DNA from: Topomyia yanbarensis
Taxonomy: Eukaryota > Arthropoda > Insecta > Diptera > Culicidae
Direction of reading: 5' to 3'
Length of the DNA stretch: 64,000 nt
NCBI RefSeq assembly: GCF_030247195.1
Contig: NC_080671.1
Span: 94,685,870 to 94,749,869 of the forward strand
Position numbers and translations under genes: made by a program. The notes below the pieces were generated by a model. It saw only the letters and a list, made by a program, of their open reading frames with translations, had not been told where the DNA came from and did not search any database. Each line of letters begins with the position of its first letter. Position 1 is the first letter of the stretch. Positions 1 through 10,480 of the stretch are shown one piece after another.

Positions 1-2
1 GC

Positions 3-529
3 GATGAGCGGCAACAATCGACGGCTAAAACTCGGGCACAGAAGCTCTACGAGAAGATGCTGACAAAATATGGCTGCTGTGTGATGGACGACGAAACATA
101 TATAAAAAGCGATTTTAAGCAAATTCCGGGGTTGGAGTTTTTCACCGGCAAGAGCAAGTTCTATGTGGACGACAAATTTAAGAAGAAGAAAATGTCGAAG
201 TTCGCCTTCAAATATCTCATTTGGTAGGCCATCCACTCTTGCGGACTGAGTAGTGAGCCTTTCGTGACAAAGGGCAAAGTAAATAACGAGATCTACAAAT
301 CTGAGTGCCTCGAGAAGCGCCTTTTGCCGTTCTTGCAGCAGCACGACGAAGCTCCGCTATTTTGGCCAGATTTGGCATCATGCCACTATTCTAAAAGTGT
401 CCTGGAGTGGTATGAGGCCAATTCTGTCCATTTTGTTCCAAAGGACATGAATCCGCCAAATTGTCCGGAGCTGCCGCCCGGTGGAGCAGTACTGGGAAAT
501 GATGAAGCGGGAACTTCGGAAGAGCTTGT
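3..529 (+). pseudogene. DD37E mariner-type (ITmD37E) transposase, 5'-truncated and dead
   Basis: This is the C-terminal catalytic half of a Tc1/mariner transposase, cut by the window edge. Frame 3 reads through a CVMDDETY motif (first catalytic Asp), then WPDLASCHY (second Asp), then VEQYWEMMK (Glu). Exactly 37 residues separate the second Asp from the Glu, which is the DD37E signature of a family described in mosquitoes. An in-frame TAG at 225-227 replaces the Gln of the usual W-Q-A-I, and a one-base insertion at 475-481 shifts the frame just before the catalytic Glu. The copy therefore cannot make active transposase. Homology stops at about 529, where a foldback element begins. Family call is confident; the exact subfamily is not. 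Confidence 0.85.
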
Positions 530-533
530 GTAC

Positions 534-1300
534 TAGAGTGACAGGAAAAAATGACCCCTATCGGCCCACCCCTGAGTCGATTCCTAGTCCCACCAGGAGT
601 ACTTGTTCCAAATTTGAAGCGAATCGGATAAGTCTAGCTACCGGACCAACGTGCCTGAAGTTTGTATGAGATTTTTTCGACAATTTACATGGAGAAAACC
701 CACTAACTCGCATTTTTGCCACTAGATGGCACTGTATGCATCGTATTATCATTATAAGTGAAAATAAGAAAGATAATTTAATTGTCTACAGCTTTGTCGA
801 AGACTGCTTGTCAATCCGGTTTTGTTAAAAGAAGTTATTTAACTTTTAACGAAGTGATGTCTGAGTCAGTTTTCTATGGGGCCTAGCAGTGCATGGTTGT
901 GTATCAGTACTCGATTCCCATGAACTAAACATTTTTGTGAAATAACCGGTGAATTTAGCTCAATAGAATGTTCAAAAGAGTTGTAGTAAATAATACGAGT
1001 CATGTTTTGGTTAGAAAATTTTAGTTCCACATTGTACCGCATAGAGGGCGCCAACACTAACTTTTCAACGGAAAGAGATAGATATTAGGTGTCTTCTACA
1101 AAGTTGTAGAGCAGGCATTTTTCAATAATTCTTCCGAACATTTAGATATTCTATCTCTCTTCTATGAAAAGCTAGTGTTGGCGCCCTCTATGCGGTCACA
1201 GTTGGAACTAAAAATTTTCAAATGAGCTAAATCTAACGGTTATTTCACAAAAATGTTTAGTTCGTGGGAATTGGTGTGGAGGCTAGCTCAACCGCCGAGT
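534..1300. mobile_element. Foldback (long inverted-repeat) element family F1, copy A
   Basis: It begins TAGAGTGACAGGAAAAAATG and shares long stretches with 31181-31766 and 36326-43350. The left arm (about 870-1075) is inverted at about 1135-1295; both arms carry the motif GAGGGCGCCAACACTAAC or its complement, around a loop containing ACAAAGTTGTAGAGC. No coding sequence is visible. A short GKNDPYRP open frame recurs in all copies but is only conserved repeat DNA. The right arm is truncated and is followed by the ACGCGG MITE. It directly abuts the mariner remnant. Confidence 0.75.
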
Positions 1301-1306
1301 ACTATA

Positions 1307-1484
1307 CACTCAGGTTTTTTTACGCGGGGGATACAGGCCGCGTAAATGAAAACCGCGTAAATTCCAAAATCCGCGTAAATGAAAACCGCGTAAATTTCAA
1401 AAACCGCGTAAATTTCAAAATCCGCGTAAATGAAAACCGCGTAAAAAAATACCGCACAAAAAACCTCGTAAAAAAACTTGAGTG
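1307..1484 (+). mobile_element. ACGCGG-repeat MITE, copy 1 (178 bp)
   Basis: Ends are CACTCAGGTTTTTTTACGCGG and, on the other strand, CACTCAAGTTTTTTTACG. They are flanked by TA on both sides (1305-1306 and 1485-1486), as expected for Tc1/mariner-type insertion. The interior is a short run of a repeat pairing ATTTACGCGGTTTTCA-like and GAAATTTACGCGG-like half-units. The same family, longer and in reverse orientation, is at 50376-50767. No protein is encoded. Confidence 0.8.
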
Positions 1485-1850
1485 TAACAAGTAGATCGCG
1501 GCGAAGCGAGGAGCTAGGAGCTTAATGGTTCACGAAACGGATATCGGTACCGAGAGAATTTTCGCCACATTCTGTAGTCCTTGACTGACGGCGAACTTGG
1601 ACTGGAGAGTGTGAGAGAAGTATCCTCATAGAGCCCACCAGGCGATTCGCTACCGCATCGGCCAATGGAACCCTGCTGCAGCATGAAGAAGGACGGGCGG
1701 CAAGCTAAAGTGGAAGACGAAAGCCTTTAACGAAAACCTCTTTGTTGAGTTACTTCGGCGAACAACGAAATCAAGTACGTTGATGCGGCTGATCTAACAA
1801 GAAGGATTGTGACGTTACAATGTCACGAAAACTAGGGCCATGCAGTAGAT

Positions 1851-1896
1851 GGCGTGCAGCTTACTGGTTAAATGAGTGACTCAGTAAGCTACACGC
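1851..1896. other. Hairpin in LINE remnant
   Basis: GCGTGCAGCTTACTG and CAGTAAGCTACACGC form an imperfect stem around a short loop. It lies in the region corresponding to the N-terminal RT linker of ORF2, so it is probably a secondary duplication or a chance structure. Confidence 0.4.
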
Positions 1897-2618
1897 TGCT
1901 TGTCTTAGAGCCAGAAGGCGGGCTCAGAGCGCAAAATCGGAGAGTGAGAGAGGAGCGCAAGCGACGTATCTAGAAGGTAGGGAGATCAAGCTTAGCAAGC
2001 CAATTGCCATAAGTAGCTGTGCTGAGAAATAAACGCCAATCCCTGGGGGACGCGTACTGAGTCGTCATGACGAAGACGAGGGTCCGTCGACGCCAGCTGA
2101 AATATGCCCGGGCAAACTAAAGATAATCGTTGAGGGTCTCTTCGCGAATCACGATTCAACTACCTGGTCACCGACACCGTACGGCGAAGAAGAAGGAGAA
2201 AACACGGCCGAGTGACAAGCAACTAACAACGAGCTCAAAGAAGCGTCTATGCGACTAAAAACAAAGAAAACCCCCCGGTCCGGATGGAATATCCACCGTG
2301 GCGCTGAAAGCTGCGATCTTGGCATATTCGTACATGTTCAGGATGCTACTGCTGAAATCTTTAGACGATGATAATCCCCGAAATGAGGAAGGTGCAGAAA
2401 CTGATGTTGCTGCCAAAGTCAGGGAAGTCACCGGGCCATCCAGCCTCGAATAGACCAATGCCGCAGCGTGGTTTAAAAGAATGAGCCAGATCCTGAAGAG
2501 ACTGACTGAGAGCACTGCTGTACCAGACGAACAAAAGGGCAGAAGGCAATGCGAGTCGCGGCGGGCGTTACTCAGGGCTCCATTCTTTGTCCATCACTTT
2601 GGGATGGGATGTACGATG

Positions 2619-3733
2619 CACTGATAATATAAATTCGTAAATATAATGAAATCGATCATGCAATGCACGAATTCATTCGTCGTTTTCTGCAACAGAGTAT
2701 TTTCGTGCATTGTAAATAGTAAGTTTCATTCATTTCAAACAAGAATGGCCGTATGGTGAACGAAAGCTTTCGTAAATTTTACACATTTAACGTACACTGC
2801 ACGAATGTTATCGTTGATAACGACATTATTTTTCGTGAATGAAATGAAATGTTTTGTTTATTTTAATAATCGTTTGTGTATATTACGAGCGATTTCGTTG
2901 GTCGCGCGAAATCTTTTCGTTTATCTTAGAAAAGTTTTCGTATTTATTAGCCTCTTATTGTTTTCAGTCGATCTTTTGGGATCGATGCTTGACAACATCG
3001 TTTTTTTTTATTTAAAAAAATCGATGTGGCCAAATCGATTTTATTGTGGTACGAAGAAATGGCCGCTTGATGAACGAAAGTTTTCGTAAATTTTACTTAT
3101 TTAGTTTACATTGCACGAAAGTTATCGACATTATTTTTCGTGAAAGAAACGAAATTTTTCGTTTATTTTAATAAACGTTTATGTATATTACAAACGATTT
3201 CGTTGGTCGCATTCGATCTTTTAGGATCGATGTTTGACAGCACCGATATTGATCCGGCAGAGAAAAACTCAAATTATTCATACAAAATCAACGGGCAGTT
3301 AGCGATGGCTCAACTTATTCTGTACTGCTCCAGATTCTGAATCAACTGGAAGCGAAAGAGGTTCAGGAAATCTTCCTGCAACCGGCGGACACGGATACGA
3401 CTCCTAAATAGTCAGACAACAACAATTATCTGACGTATAGCAACAATGGCTCCATATTGCTCTTTTGACGTGTACGGTTTTACGAGTGGTGCTCGTAAAT
3501 ATTATAAAGATATTCGTATATAACAGCGAACGACTCGTTTGCTGAATGAAGCTGTTTCGTAATAAGCCAACGAAAGTCATTTCGTGGTTTTCACGAAAAA
3601 CTCATAATAAAAAATAAAAGTGTTTCGATAGAACTACGAACGATTCATCGTATGTACGAAAAATTAGTATATTTTATGAAAGTTGTTTGTACGAAATTAA
3701 TTCCTAGCGATTTACGAATATATTCTATCAGTG
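2619..3733. mobile_element. TTCGT-rich TIR element inserted in the LINE RT
   Basis: The insert interrupts the RT between the QGS box and the DD box. Its ends are CACTGATAATATAAATTCGT on the left and, read inward from the right, CACTGATAGAATATATTCGT, so it has terminal inverted repeats. The interior is dense in TTTCGT/ACGAAA. It contains a direct duplication about 312 bp apart: the unit starting near 2757 (TGAACGAAAGCTTTCGTAAA) returns near 3069, ending in a GATCGATG motif. No transposase is visible, so it is non-autonomous. No clear target duplication is seen. Superfamily unknown. Confidence 0.6.
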
Positions 3734-4713
3734 TGGGGTCTAAACACTGCGGCTGCCCAGGAAAGTGAAAATCGTTGGTTTCGTGGACGATGTATCACTA
3801 ACGGTGAGACACTTGAAGAAATGGAGGTGTCGCTGACGGAGACATTCGATGCGATCAAGAGCTGGATGAACGGGTCAAGCTGCAAATAGCTCACTACAAG
3901 ACGGAGTTGTTGTTGGACAGCAACTGCAAAGCGGTTCAGCGGATACAGATCACCATCGAAGGGCATGTGAATGCGTCGAAGCGTGCACTGAAGCAATTGG
4001 GAGTGACAATCGACGACTGATTGAGCTTAAACAACCACGTTGATTACACATGCGAAATGTCGGGTCTTTATCTAGTGTTTCGTCATCGATACTGCGATAT
4101 GGGGCTCCTGCTTAGGGTGCGGCGCTGAAAACCAAGTGAAACTGCGAAAAGCTGAACAGGACGCTTCGACTGCTGGTCGTACGAGTTGCGATTGCGTACC
4201 GGAGGCAGTATGCCTTGACGCCGAGATGATCCCCATCTGCAGTACCCTGACGGAGGATATCAAGTGCTACAATCAATGAAACGTCAGAAAAAAAAAACGT
4301 GAGGAAGATCATGAGAATCGATTCGATGGTGATGTAGCAGCAGGAATAGGATAATACGGAGAAAGGAAAGTGGACCTACCGGCTCATCTAAACCTGTCGA
4401 CGTGGGTTAATAGAAAGCACGGAGAGATAATCTTCCACCTGAAACAGCTCCTACGGAGCCACGGATGCTTAAGGAGTATCTTCATCGGTGTGGGTACGCA
4501 ACGTCAACACTGTGCCTGGAGTGTGAGAACGTCGAGGAGACACTGGAAAGTCTTTGAATGTCCGAGGAGAGTCTTTGATTGTCCGAGGTTTGAAATGACG
4601 TGCAGGGAGCTACTTAAAACGGGAGGACCGGGCATCAACCCGGATAATGTAGCTTTCAGAATGACAAGCGACGTAAAGACGTGGAACGCAGTAAACAGAG
4701 ATATGATGTAGAT

Positions 4714-4948
4714 CAGTGATTCTCAACCTGAGGTCCGCGGGCCCCTAGGGGGCCGCGAAGTCATTGCTGGGAGTCTGCGAAGAAAAATATATATTCCGAG
4801 TGCATATTGAAATTTCAAATCTTGTTTCCTAACAAATTGAAAATAACATATTGATAGCATACAAAATTGATGTTTATCTGTGGGGGTCCGCAGCAACCCA
4901 GTGTGATATCTAAGGGGTCCGTGGTACGAAAAAGGTTGAGAACCGCTG
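4714..4948. mobile_element. hAT-type MITE, copy 1
   Basis: Ends are CAGTGATTCTCAACCTG and GGTTGAGAACCGCTG. The inner edges contain GGTCCGCGGGCCCC and GGGTCCGTGG. This is the same family as 30150-30368, where an 8-bp target duplication is clear. Here the flanks (ATGTAGAT and ATGTCATG) are only partly alike, as expected for an old insertion. It sits just after the last recognisable codons of the R1-like remnant. Confidence 0.75.
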
Positions 4949-4974
4949 ATGTCATGACCGTCTTACAGCGGAAT

Positions 4975-5905
4975 AGACATCGAACAACGGTTTCGGGAGA
5001 GCAATCACCGCCAGGGAACTCTCCGCAGGTATAAGCTAGATCCACCGTCGAGGACTAGTCGAGTAGACTGCAACAGAGCAGCGAGTATGAGTCGTCGAAA
5101 CGCCAGCGAACCGGACGTCACGCTCCATGCGAATTCGTCGGACCGACCACGGCTCCCCACCGGTTGTTCCGATAGAAAAATAGCGAAAACCAAAGAAGAA
5201 TCGATATTGGTAAAACTTTTTTCGCCAGGGAACTTTCCGTTAGCGTAAGCTATATTCACCGCTGGGGACTAGACTGATTAGACATCGATGAGACACCACT
5301 AGTCGCGGGTCATCGGCGCACCAGTGCACCGGATACCCAGCTTCACCAGAATCGCCGAACTGACCTCGGCACCTAGCTGATCTCGGGAGAACTTCTCTCG
5401 CCGGGGAATTCTCTGTCGGAGTAGGTCAGGTCCATCGTCGGGGACTAGACCGAGTTGTTCGCGAACAAGTCGAGGACTGAATGGACCATCAAGGAAGTAG
5501 TACTAAATGGCCCAAGAAGAGAACTAAATGGCTTAAAGGAGTTGCGGTGCTAAATGGCACCGGTTACGGAGCCAAAGGGCTCAAGAAGTTGTAGTACTGA
5601 AACCAAATAAGAATCGGTATCGGGAGAACTTCTTTCGTCTGGGACCTCTTCGTCAGCTTACAGTCAGATTCACCGCCGGGAACGAGACCGTGTAGACCGC
5701 GACGATACACCACCAGTCGCGCCGGGGCTCCAGCAAACCGGATGCCCTACTCTACCGGAATCGCCGAACTGAACGCAGCACCTGGCTGGTTGGCTCGAAC
5801 ATCTCTCGCCGGGGAACTTTTCGTCGGAGTAGGCTAGATCTATCGTCGGGGACTAGACCGAGTAGTTCGCGAACCAGTCTGAAGCTCAACGAGGAAGTGG
5901 TACTG
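4975..5905 (+). repeat. 3' tail tandem repeat array of the degenerate R1-like LINE
   Basis: Five diverged copies of a GC-rich block (GCCGGGGAACTTTTCGTCGG, then a GTAGGCTAGATC-like segment and GTCGGGGACTAGACCGAG) start near 5010, 5220, 5400, 5635 and 5808. Spacing is about 175-235 bp and seems to alternate, suggesting a two-part higher-order unit. Similar tandem repeats occupy the 3' untranslated region of the intact LINE at 27012-27460, but the sequence differs. Confidence 0.6.
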
Positions 5906-6524
5906 AATGGCACAAGGGAACTGAAGGGCTCAGTAAATTAGACAGTCTGAAGTTTGCCGCCCAGATTGTCATCGTAGGGGAAGAGCATTAATTCTATACC
6001 AACAGCCAGCTTTCCTACCATGACTACCCAAACCCGTTCCCTGAGTTGGTTTTTGAACATTTTTTTCCTGCTCAGAATGTTTTTGAACATTTTTTCATAA
6101 ATATCCAAAAAAATCATATCCCCCCCGAAAAATTTTCTTACTACGCCACTGGGATAAGTGTGGATAAGTAGCACCAAAGTTAAAGGAGCGCAAAACTGGG
6201 ACACTGGTAAGGACGCCTGAAGACCACAGTACGGCTCTGAAGGTGATGTTTCGATTATTATTTTATTAAAGAGAAGGCCACACACAGTGCCACATTATTT
6301 CGTTAATTACTTGATCTTCAATCCAGAGTGATGCTACATTGCACCCTACCATTTCAGTGAATGGGTTTAACAAAGATAGCAAACGCTGCACTAATCACTG
6401 GCAAAAATGAGTAGGATGATAATAGGTGATGTGAACATATGATCTGGGAATGCGAAAAATCCGCGAACTTCGCGCTATAGTAACAATACCCGACCAGGAG
6501 AAAATAACTGGATAATAACCCAAG
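5906..6524. other. Unassigned intron sequence
   Basis: Low-complexity A/T tracts around 6050-6130 and no convincing open frame, TIR or LINE match. A short CTACGCCACTGGG motif near 6143 resembles fragments of common insect repeats, but this is not enough for an assignment. Confidence 0.4.
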
Positions 6525-6925
6525 CATACTATTTTTTGGTATTCATACCAAAACTTTGTATTAGTTGATTATTAAACCTCATTGAGGTATTAGGCAGGTA
6601 TTGAAAAAAACATTTTTCAATACCTGCTTAATACCTCAATGAGGTATAATGCTTTATTTTAGTATTATTTATGTGTTCCAGTGATTTTTACAAATACCAA
6701 ATCAATACCTTCTTGAATACCTCCATGGAGTGAATTTTGATACTGGAAGGTTCAAAAATGTTTTATTATTATTCAGGTATTATAATAACTCGTTTTATTA
6801 TCAAATAGTTATTTGTAGAACATGTCTGTGTTATTTGTTTTGGTATTTTACCTCTTATGTAGAGCTCATTAATACCATATTGTGGTAAACAGTCGATGGT
6901 ATTGATACCAATATTTAGTATTCCG
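6525..6925. mobile_element. Hairpin MITE with GGTATT ends
   Basis: The outer inverted repeat pairs ATACTATTTTTTGGTATTC (left) with the complement of GGTATTGATACCAATATTTA (right). Inside, 6577-6608 and 6613-6644 form a 32-bp stem with one mismatch and a 4-base loop; the stem contains the palindrome ATACCTCAATGAGGTAT. About 400 bp, A/T-rich, no coding potential. Confidence 0.6.
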
Positions 6926-7194
6926 CAGTTATTTTCTTCTGCTCGGGTACTGAATATTGAAGCGAGCTGTTGCTGATACTAAACGGTACTTGAAAACCCC
7001 CGACAGTTTGAATAGATGCGATTGCGACGAAAGCTGTCATAAAGCGAACTAAACCTACAAAGCGATTATTGATGCGAGCAGTAGCTAGAATGATGCCGTA
7101 CATAGTAGATATCGCTTCATCGCTGTTTTTCCACGAATAAAATATGTACGGTGATTTACATTCTGACTCAACGTAACAACATTAGCCCTTTCCT

Positions 7195-7430
7195 CAGGGG
7201 CGGATCCAGAATAAAAATTCGGGTGGGGCTCGAAATTTCGACGTTAAAATGAACATTGTACAATACGTACGACGTGAAAATCTCATTTAATCAAAAAACA
7301 GTATTGGTGGTCAAATTTGGTTTGAAAAGATTTTGAATTTGAAACTAATGTAAAATTCAAACTAATTTAAAATTTCTCAACAAGTTGAGGGTTCTGGACC
7401 TGCAGGACACTCCCCCTAGATCCGCCAGTG
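7195..7430. mobile_element. hAT-like MITE (GGCGGATC ends)
   Basis: Ends CAGGGGCGGATCCAG and the complement of CTAGATCCGCCAGTG form an imperfect 15-bp inverted repeat of the CAG-type typical of hAT elements. The interior is A/T-rich without an open frame. Eight-base flanks match at only 4 of 8 positions, so the target duplication is not proven. Confidence 0.5.
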
Positions 7431-8773
7431 TCTCCGCTTAAATCCTATTAATTTCTTCTTACTTAGACACGTACCTATTTGACAATCCATTATCTTTCCT
7501 CCTAAATTTATTCCACCTGATGTCTCAACCCGGTAGCTTATTGTAGTCTCACGCCACCGTTGGCGTCGTCGTCGTCTTCGTCGCGTTAGAGAAATGGCAA
7601 AAGTTTGTTCACCATAATGCATAAATTGCTGAATGAGATCGTGTGATGGAAAAAAAAGTTACGCCCCCCCTTTTCCTCGCTGCGGATACCACTTTTACCG
7701 ATACGATTTTTATTAGTAAAGTTCAGCCGGTAAATCTTTCTCCTCTTGCACATACTTCTACCATTTTGATTTTCCGTTGGCAAGTTTAGTTCTAGGGATG
7801 CATTCAGCCGCGTTAAATCCTTGACAGTTAGCGGAAAAGAAACAAAATTATAACTTCACCGAATTGAGGATGCAAACTTTGGTAGATCTGTGAAAAGATA
7901 TGATTTATCTATCACACCGACCGTTTGCATCGTAAAGAATTAGCCTTTTATCGTTCGTTTCCCGATGCTGGTGATAAGCATTCGTTGTCTGCTTTTCCCA
8001 TAAATAAAATTTAGTGGCAAACTTTCCCCGCAAGGACAATGCAAATCGGTTCCGATCTTTTTTCCCGGATTCTTTTTCTGACACCACACTCCTGTCCTGA
8101 TTGTGGACTGCTTGCTGCTGGTGACAATGCCCCGAGATGATCGTTCGGCTAACCAAACCACCGAGTAAGTAGTTTGTGCGGCCGAAATATGAAGTTTTAT
8201 GGGAGTTGGGATAGTCCCCACGCACACACACACACCCACATAGATGCATTCAATATCCATAGCCTGGGAAGACCCCGGAGCATTATGGCAGCCATCATCA
8301 ACCGGAGAGGTGTGTCAGTGATAAATGATTGTTTTTCTTCCCGTTAGCTCGTAGTGTGACCATTTATTTTCCGTTCTACTTTTTTTCTGGTGGGTGCCTT
8401 ATCGCAAATGACATCCTTTTTCCGTTCATTTATTATCGTTTCCACGCTGCCGGAGTTACGTGAGACAGTGTTTTTTTTTTCGTCCCCGAACGACCATATA
8501 AGCTGTCATAAACATGCAAAATTTTAAGGGGAAAATTTATCGGACATTGAGTGTAGTTTTGAGAGTTGCTAAGTGCACATCAGACAAGGCATTTTAATTA
8601 GGAACATCACTTGTGCGGAGATTTTGGATCATTTAGCTACCTAATGTACGAATTTGATCCGTACAGTTAGATTTAGTTGGTTCAACTGTTTTACTGGATT
8701 AAGGTTCAACTGAGAGAGCTTGGAAAAGCGGTTACCTTGGAAAACGAAAAAAAAGCAGTTTTTTCTCACACCG
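7431..8773. other. Intron sequence, no repeat recognised
   Basis: This stretch has more balanced base composition than its neighbours. It contains a (CGT)n-like run near 7567-7582 and a (CA)n run at about 8221-8237. ORFs of about 110 codons here lack family motifs or a credible start and are best read as chance. Probably ancestral intron of the receptor gene. Confidence 0.4.
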
Positions 8774-9202
8774 CACAGTGTTTTAAAACGTCGATTTCGT
8801 GCTCAAAATTAATAGCGCCAAACCGTTTACTTTAGAAGTATAGTTTGTTCGGAGAAGTTGTTACCCTTATAATAGCGCATCCACAGGAGTATATTGTTAA
8901 ATGATTAATTAACCTATAAGTGATTTACGAAATTTATTTTCTGAACTAATTAAGATAGAGAATGTGTGTCTTCAACAAAGTTGTAGCAAATATTACTACA
9001 AAAGAAATTATTTAATACATCATATATCTAGCTTTAATGGTTTAAAAGTTATAGAACATTTGATATGGAAGACCCCTTAAAATTAGTTTTTTCATAACTT
9101 TTTTAGACAATCTCCAACCTTCTTGAAATCTTCCACAAAGTTGTTTGTGGTATCTAATCACATATTTTTGCCGAACAAAGTTACTTCCTATTTGTTGAAT
9201 TT

Positions 9203-9397
9203 AAAAAGAAATTTCAAAGGGGAGTGGGCGTAGCGTATTGGTAAAACGATTGCCATGTACGCAGCGCACCTGGGTTCGAGTCCCGACCCCGCACATAGGG
9301 TTAGAAATTTTTCCTAAGAGATTTTTCTAACCCGAAGAGGCGAATGACCTTAAGGTTAAAACCTCTATAATTGAAATTAAAAAAAAGAAACTTCAAA
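9203..9397 (+). mobile_element. tRNA-derived SINE, copy 1, with 16-bp target duplication
   Basis: The SINE body is 9219-9381. Its head has a pol III A box (GCGTAGCGTATTGGTAAAAC) and B box (GGGTTCGAGTCCCGAC) with a CACCTGG stretch between. The body ends in AGGTTAAAACCTCTATAATT plus an A-rich tail. Flanking copies AAAAAGAAATTTCAAA (9203-9218) and AAAAAGAAACTTCAAA (9382-9397) differ at one base. The uninterrupted right arm of the host foldback (near 10670) shows the empty site. It is not a functional tRNA gene. Confidence 0.85.
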
Positions 9398-10072
9398 CTT
9401 TGCGATATTTTTGGTATAACTTCCACCTTAAATAACTCGTTAAGGAGCAAAAAGGAGCAAAGAACATCATAACATATTGAAAGTATTAGCTTTTTACTTT
9501 CATATAGTGGTCTGATTGTTCGATGTGATCCGAGAATTATGTTCAAAACAATATGCCCCCATAGTGGCATAAAATGAAATATTCGGGCGCACTGCGATAA
9601 GCAGCTTCATCTTTTTATGGTAAATTGCAGAGATGATTGTATAGAGATGCGCGAAGACTGAAGCCAAAAGTTCCAATCGAACCCAAAACAACGGTTCCAA
9701 ACGAGCAATGTGAACAAATATGGCAGATTTAGGAAGTAACTCGTGGGGAGTATTGAGATTGAAATAAAAATAAATGCATATAATTATGTTTACATACGAA
9801 TAGTGTAAACTTTATATACATACATACTAAATAACTTTAATGATACAAATAAAGTACGAGTAAATTGAAACACATTTTAAACATTACAGCCATTGATCGA
9901 TTGTCTCGTCCCTCATTTTATATCACTGGTAGATGCAAAGTCTGAACATTATAAATTTATTGACTAGTTTTCTTCTATTATCGTGATATTCGTCATAAAT
10001 ATTAATTTTGAATGGTCTCAGCAAAACGCCAACTCTGCGACAATGTTGCTATTACTCATCAACTGTATTATA

Positions 10073-10480
10073 CAGTAAGATTCCCTTTTCGGCACGTTCC
10101 GTTTTTGGCATGCTCCATTTTTGGCAACAAGGATGTTCCGTTTTTGGCAACATTGTTTTTGTTCATAGTAAATCTTTAAAAAAATGCTCAATACCCATTT
10201 TGTTGTAATAATGGATATCACTTTTGACTTTATTTCCAAACATAGGTGTCATATTTACTAAATTTTATGGAGGTGGGCATAGCGAATAAAATTAAATTTA
10301 CTGATTTTTTTGTATTATTTCATTCCATTTCACATATTATTATATAATTAATGTTCTTGTAACAATTATGAAGTCACAAATTGAAAATAAAAGCTTTCAA
10401 GGTATGGTTCCATTTTTGGCACGGTTCCAATTTTGGCAACTGAAAAAAAATATATTGTTGCCAAAAACGGAATCCTACTG
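10073..10480. mobile_element. pogo/Tc1-like MITE nested in the foldback
   Basis: Ends are CAGTAAGATTCCCTTTTCGG and, complemented from the right, CAGTAGGATTCCGTTTTTGG. TA flanks both sides (10071-10072, 10481-10482). The internal motif GTTCCGTTTTTGGCA recurs several times near each end. 408 bp, non-coding. Confidence 0.75.

Larger units (their letters stand above)
1495..4711 (+). pseudogene. Degenerate R1-clade LINE, ORF2 (linker, RT, C-terminus)
   Basis: This is a decayed relative of the intact LINE ORF2 at 23789-26764. Matching pieces occur in order. They are a linker with WKTKAFNENLF (about 1710); a basic stretch around CLRARRR-like residues (about 1890); PPGPDGISTVALKAAI (about 2272), the RT motif preceding the palm; GVTQGSILCPSLW (about 2565); VGFVDDVSLTV with the catalytic Asp pair (about 3775); LGVTIDD (about 4000); and WVNRKHGEIIFHLKQLLRSHG (about 4400). 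Many stops and frameshifts separate them. A 1.1 kb element (2619-3733) interrupts the RT and a hAT MITE follows the 3' end of the coding part. The endonuclease domain is missing. The family is R1-like but distinct from the intact copy, because its 3' tail repeats differ. Confidence 0.8.

Noticed and set aside
481..669. Protein containing GKNDPYRP shared by three loci
   Set aside because: The open stretch lies in the non-coding foldback family F1; frames differ and include stops in other copies.
7905..8260. Coding exons (106-114 codons, two frames)
   Set aside because: Two overlapping frames on the same strand, no domain, and a CA microsatellite inside.
9219..9300. tRNA gene
   Set aside because: A and B boxes are present, but the sequence recurs at 56580 with a common tail and target duplications, so it is a SINE head; no proper cloverleaf was confirmed.
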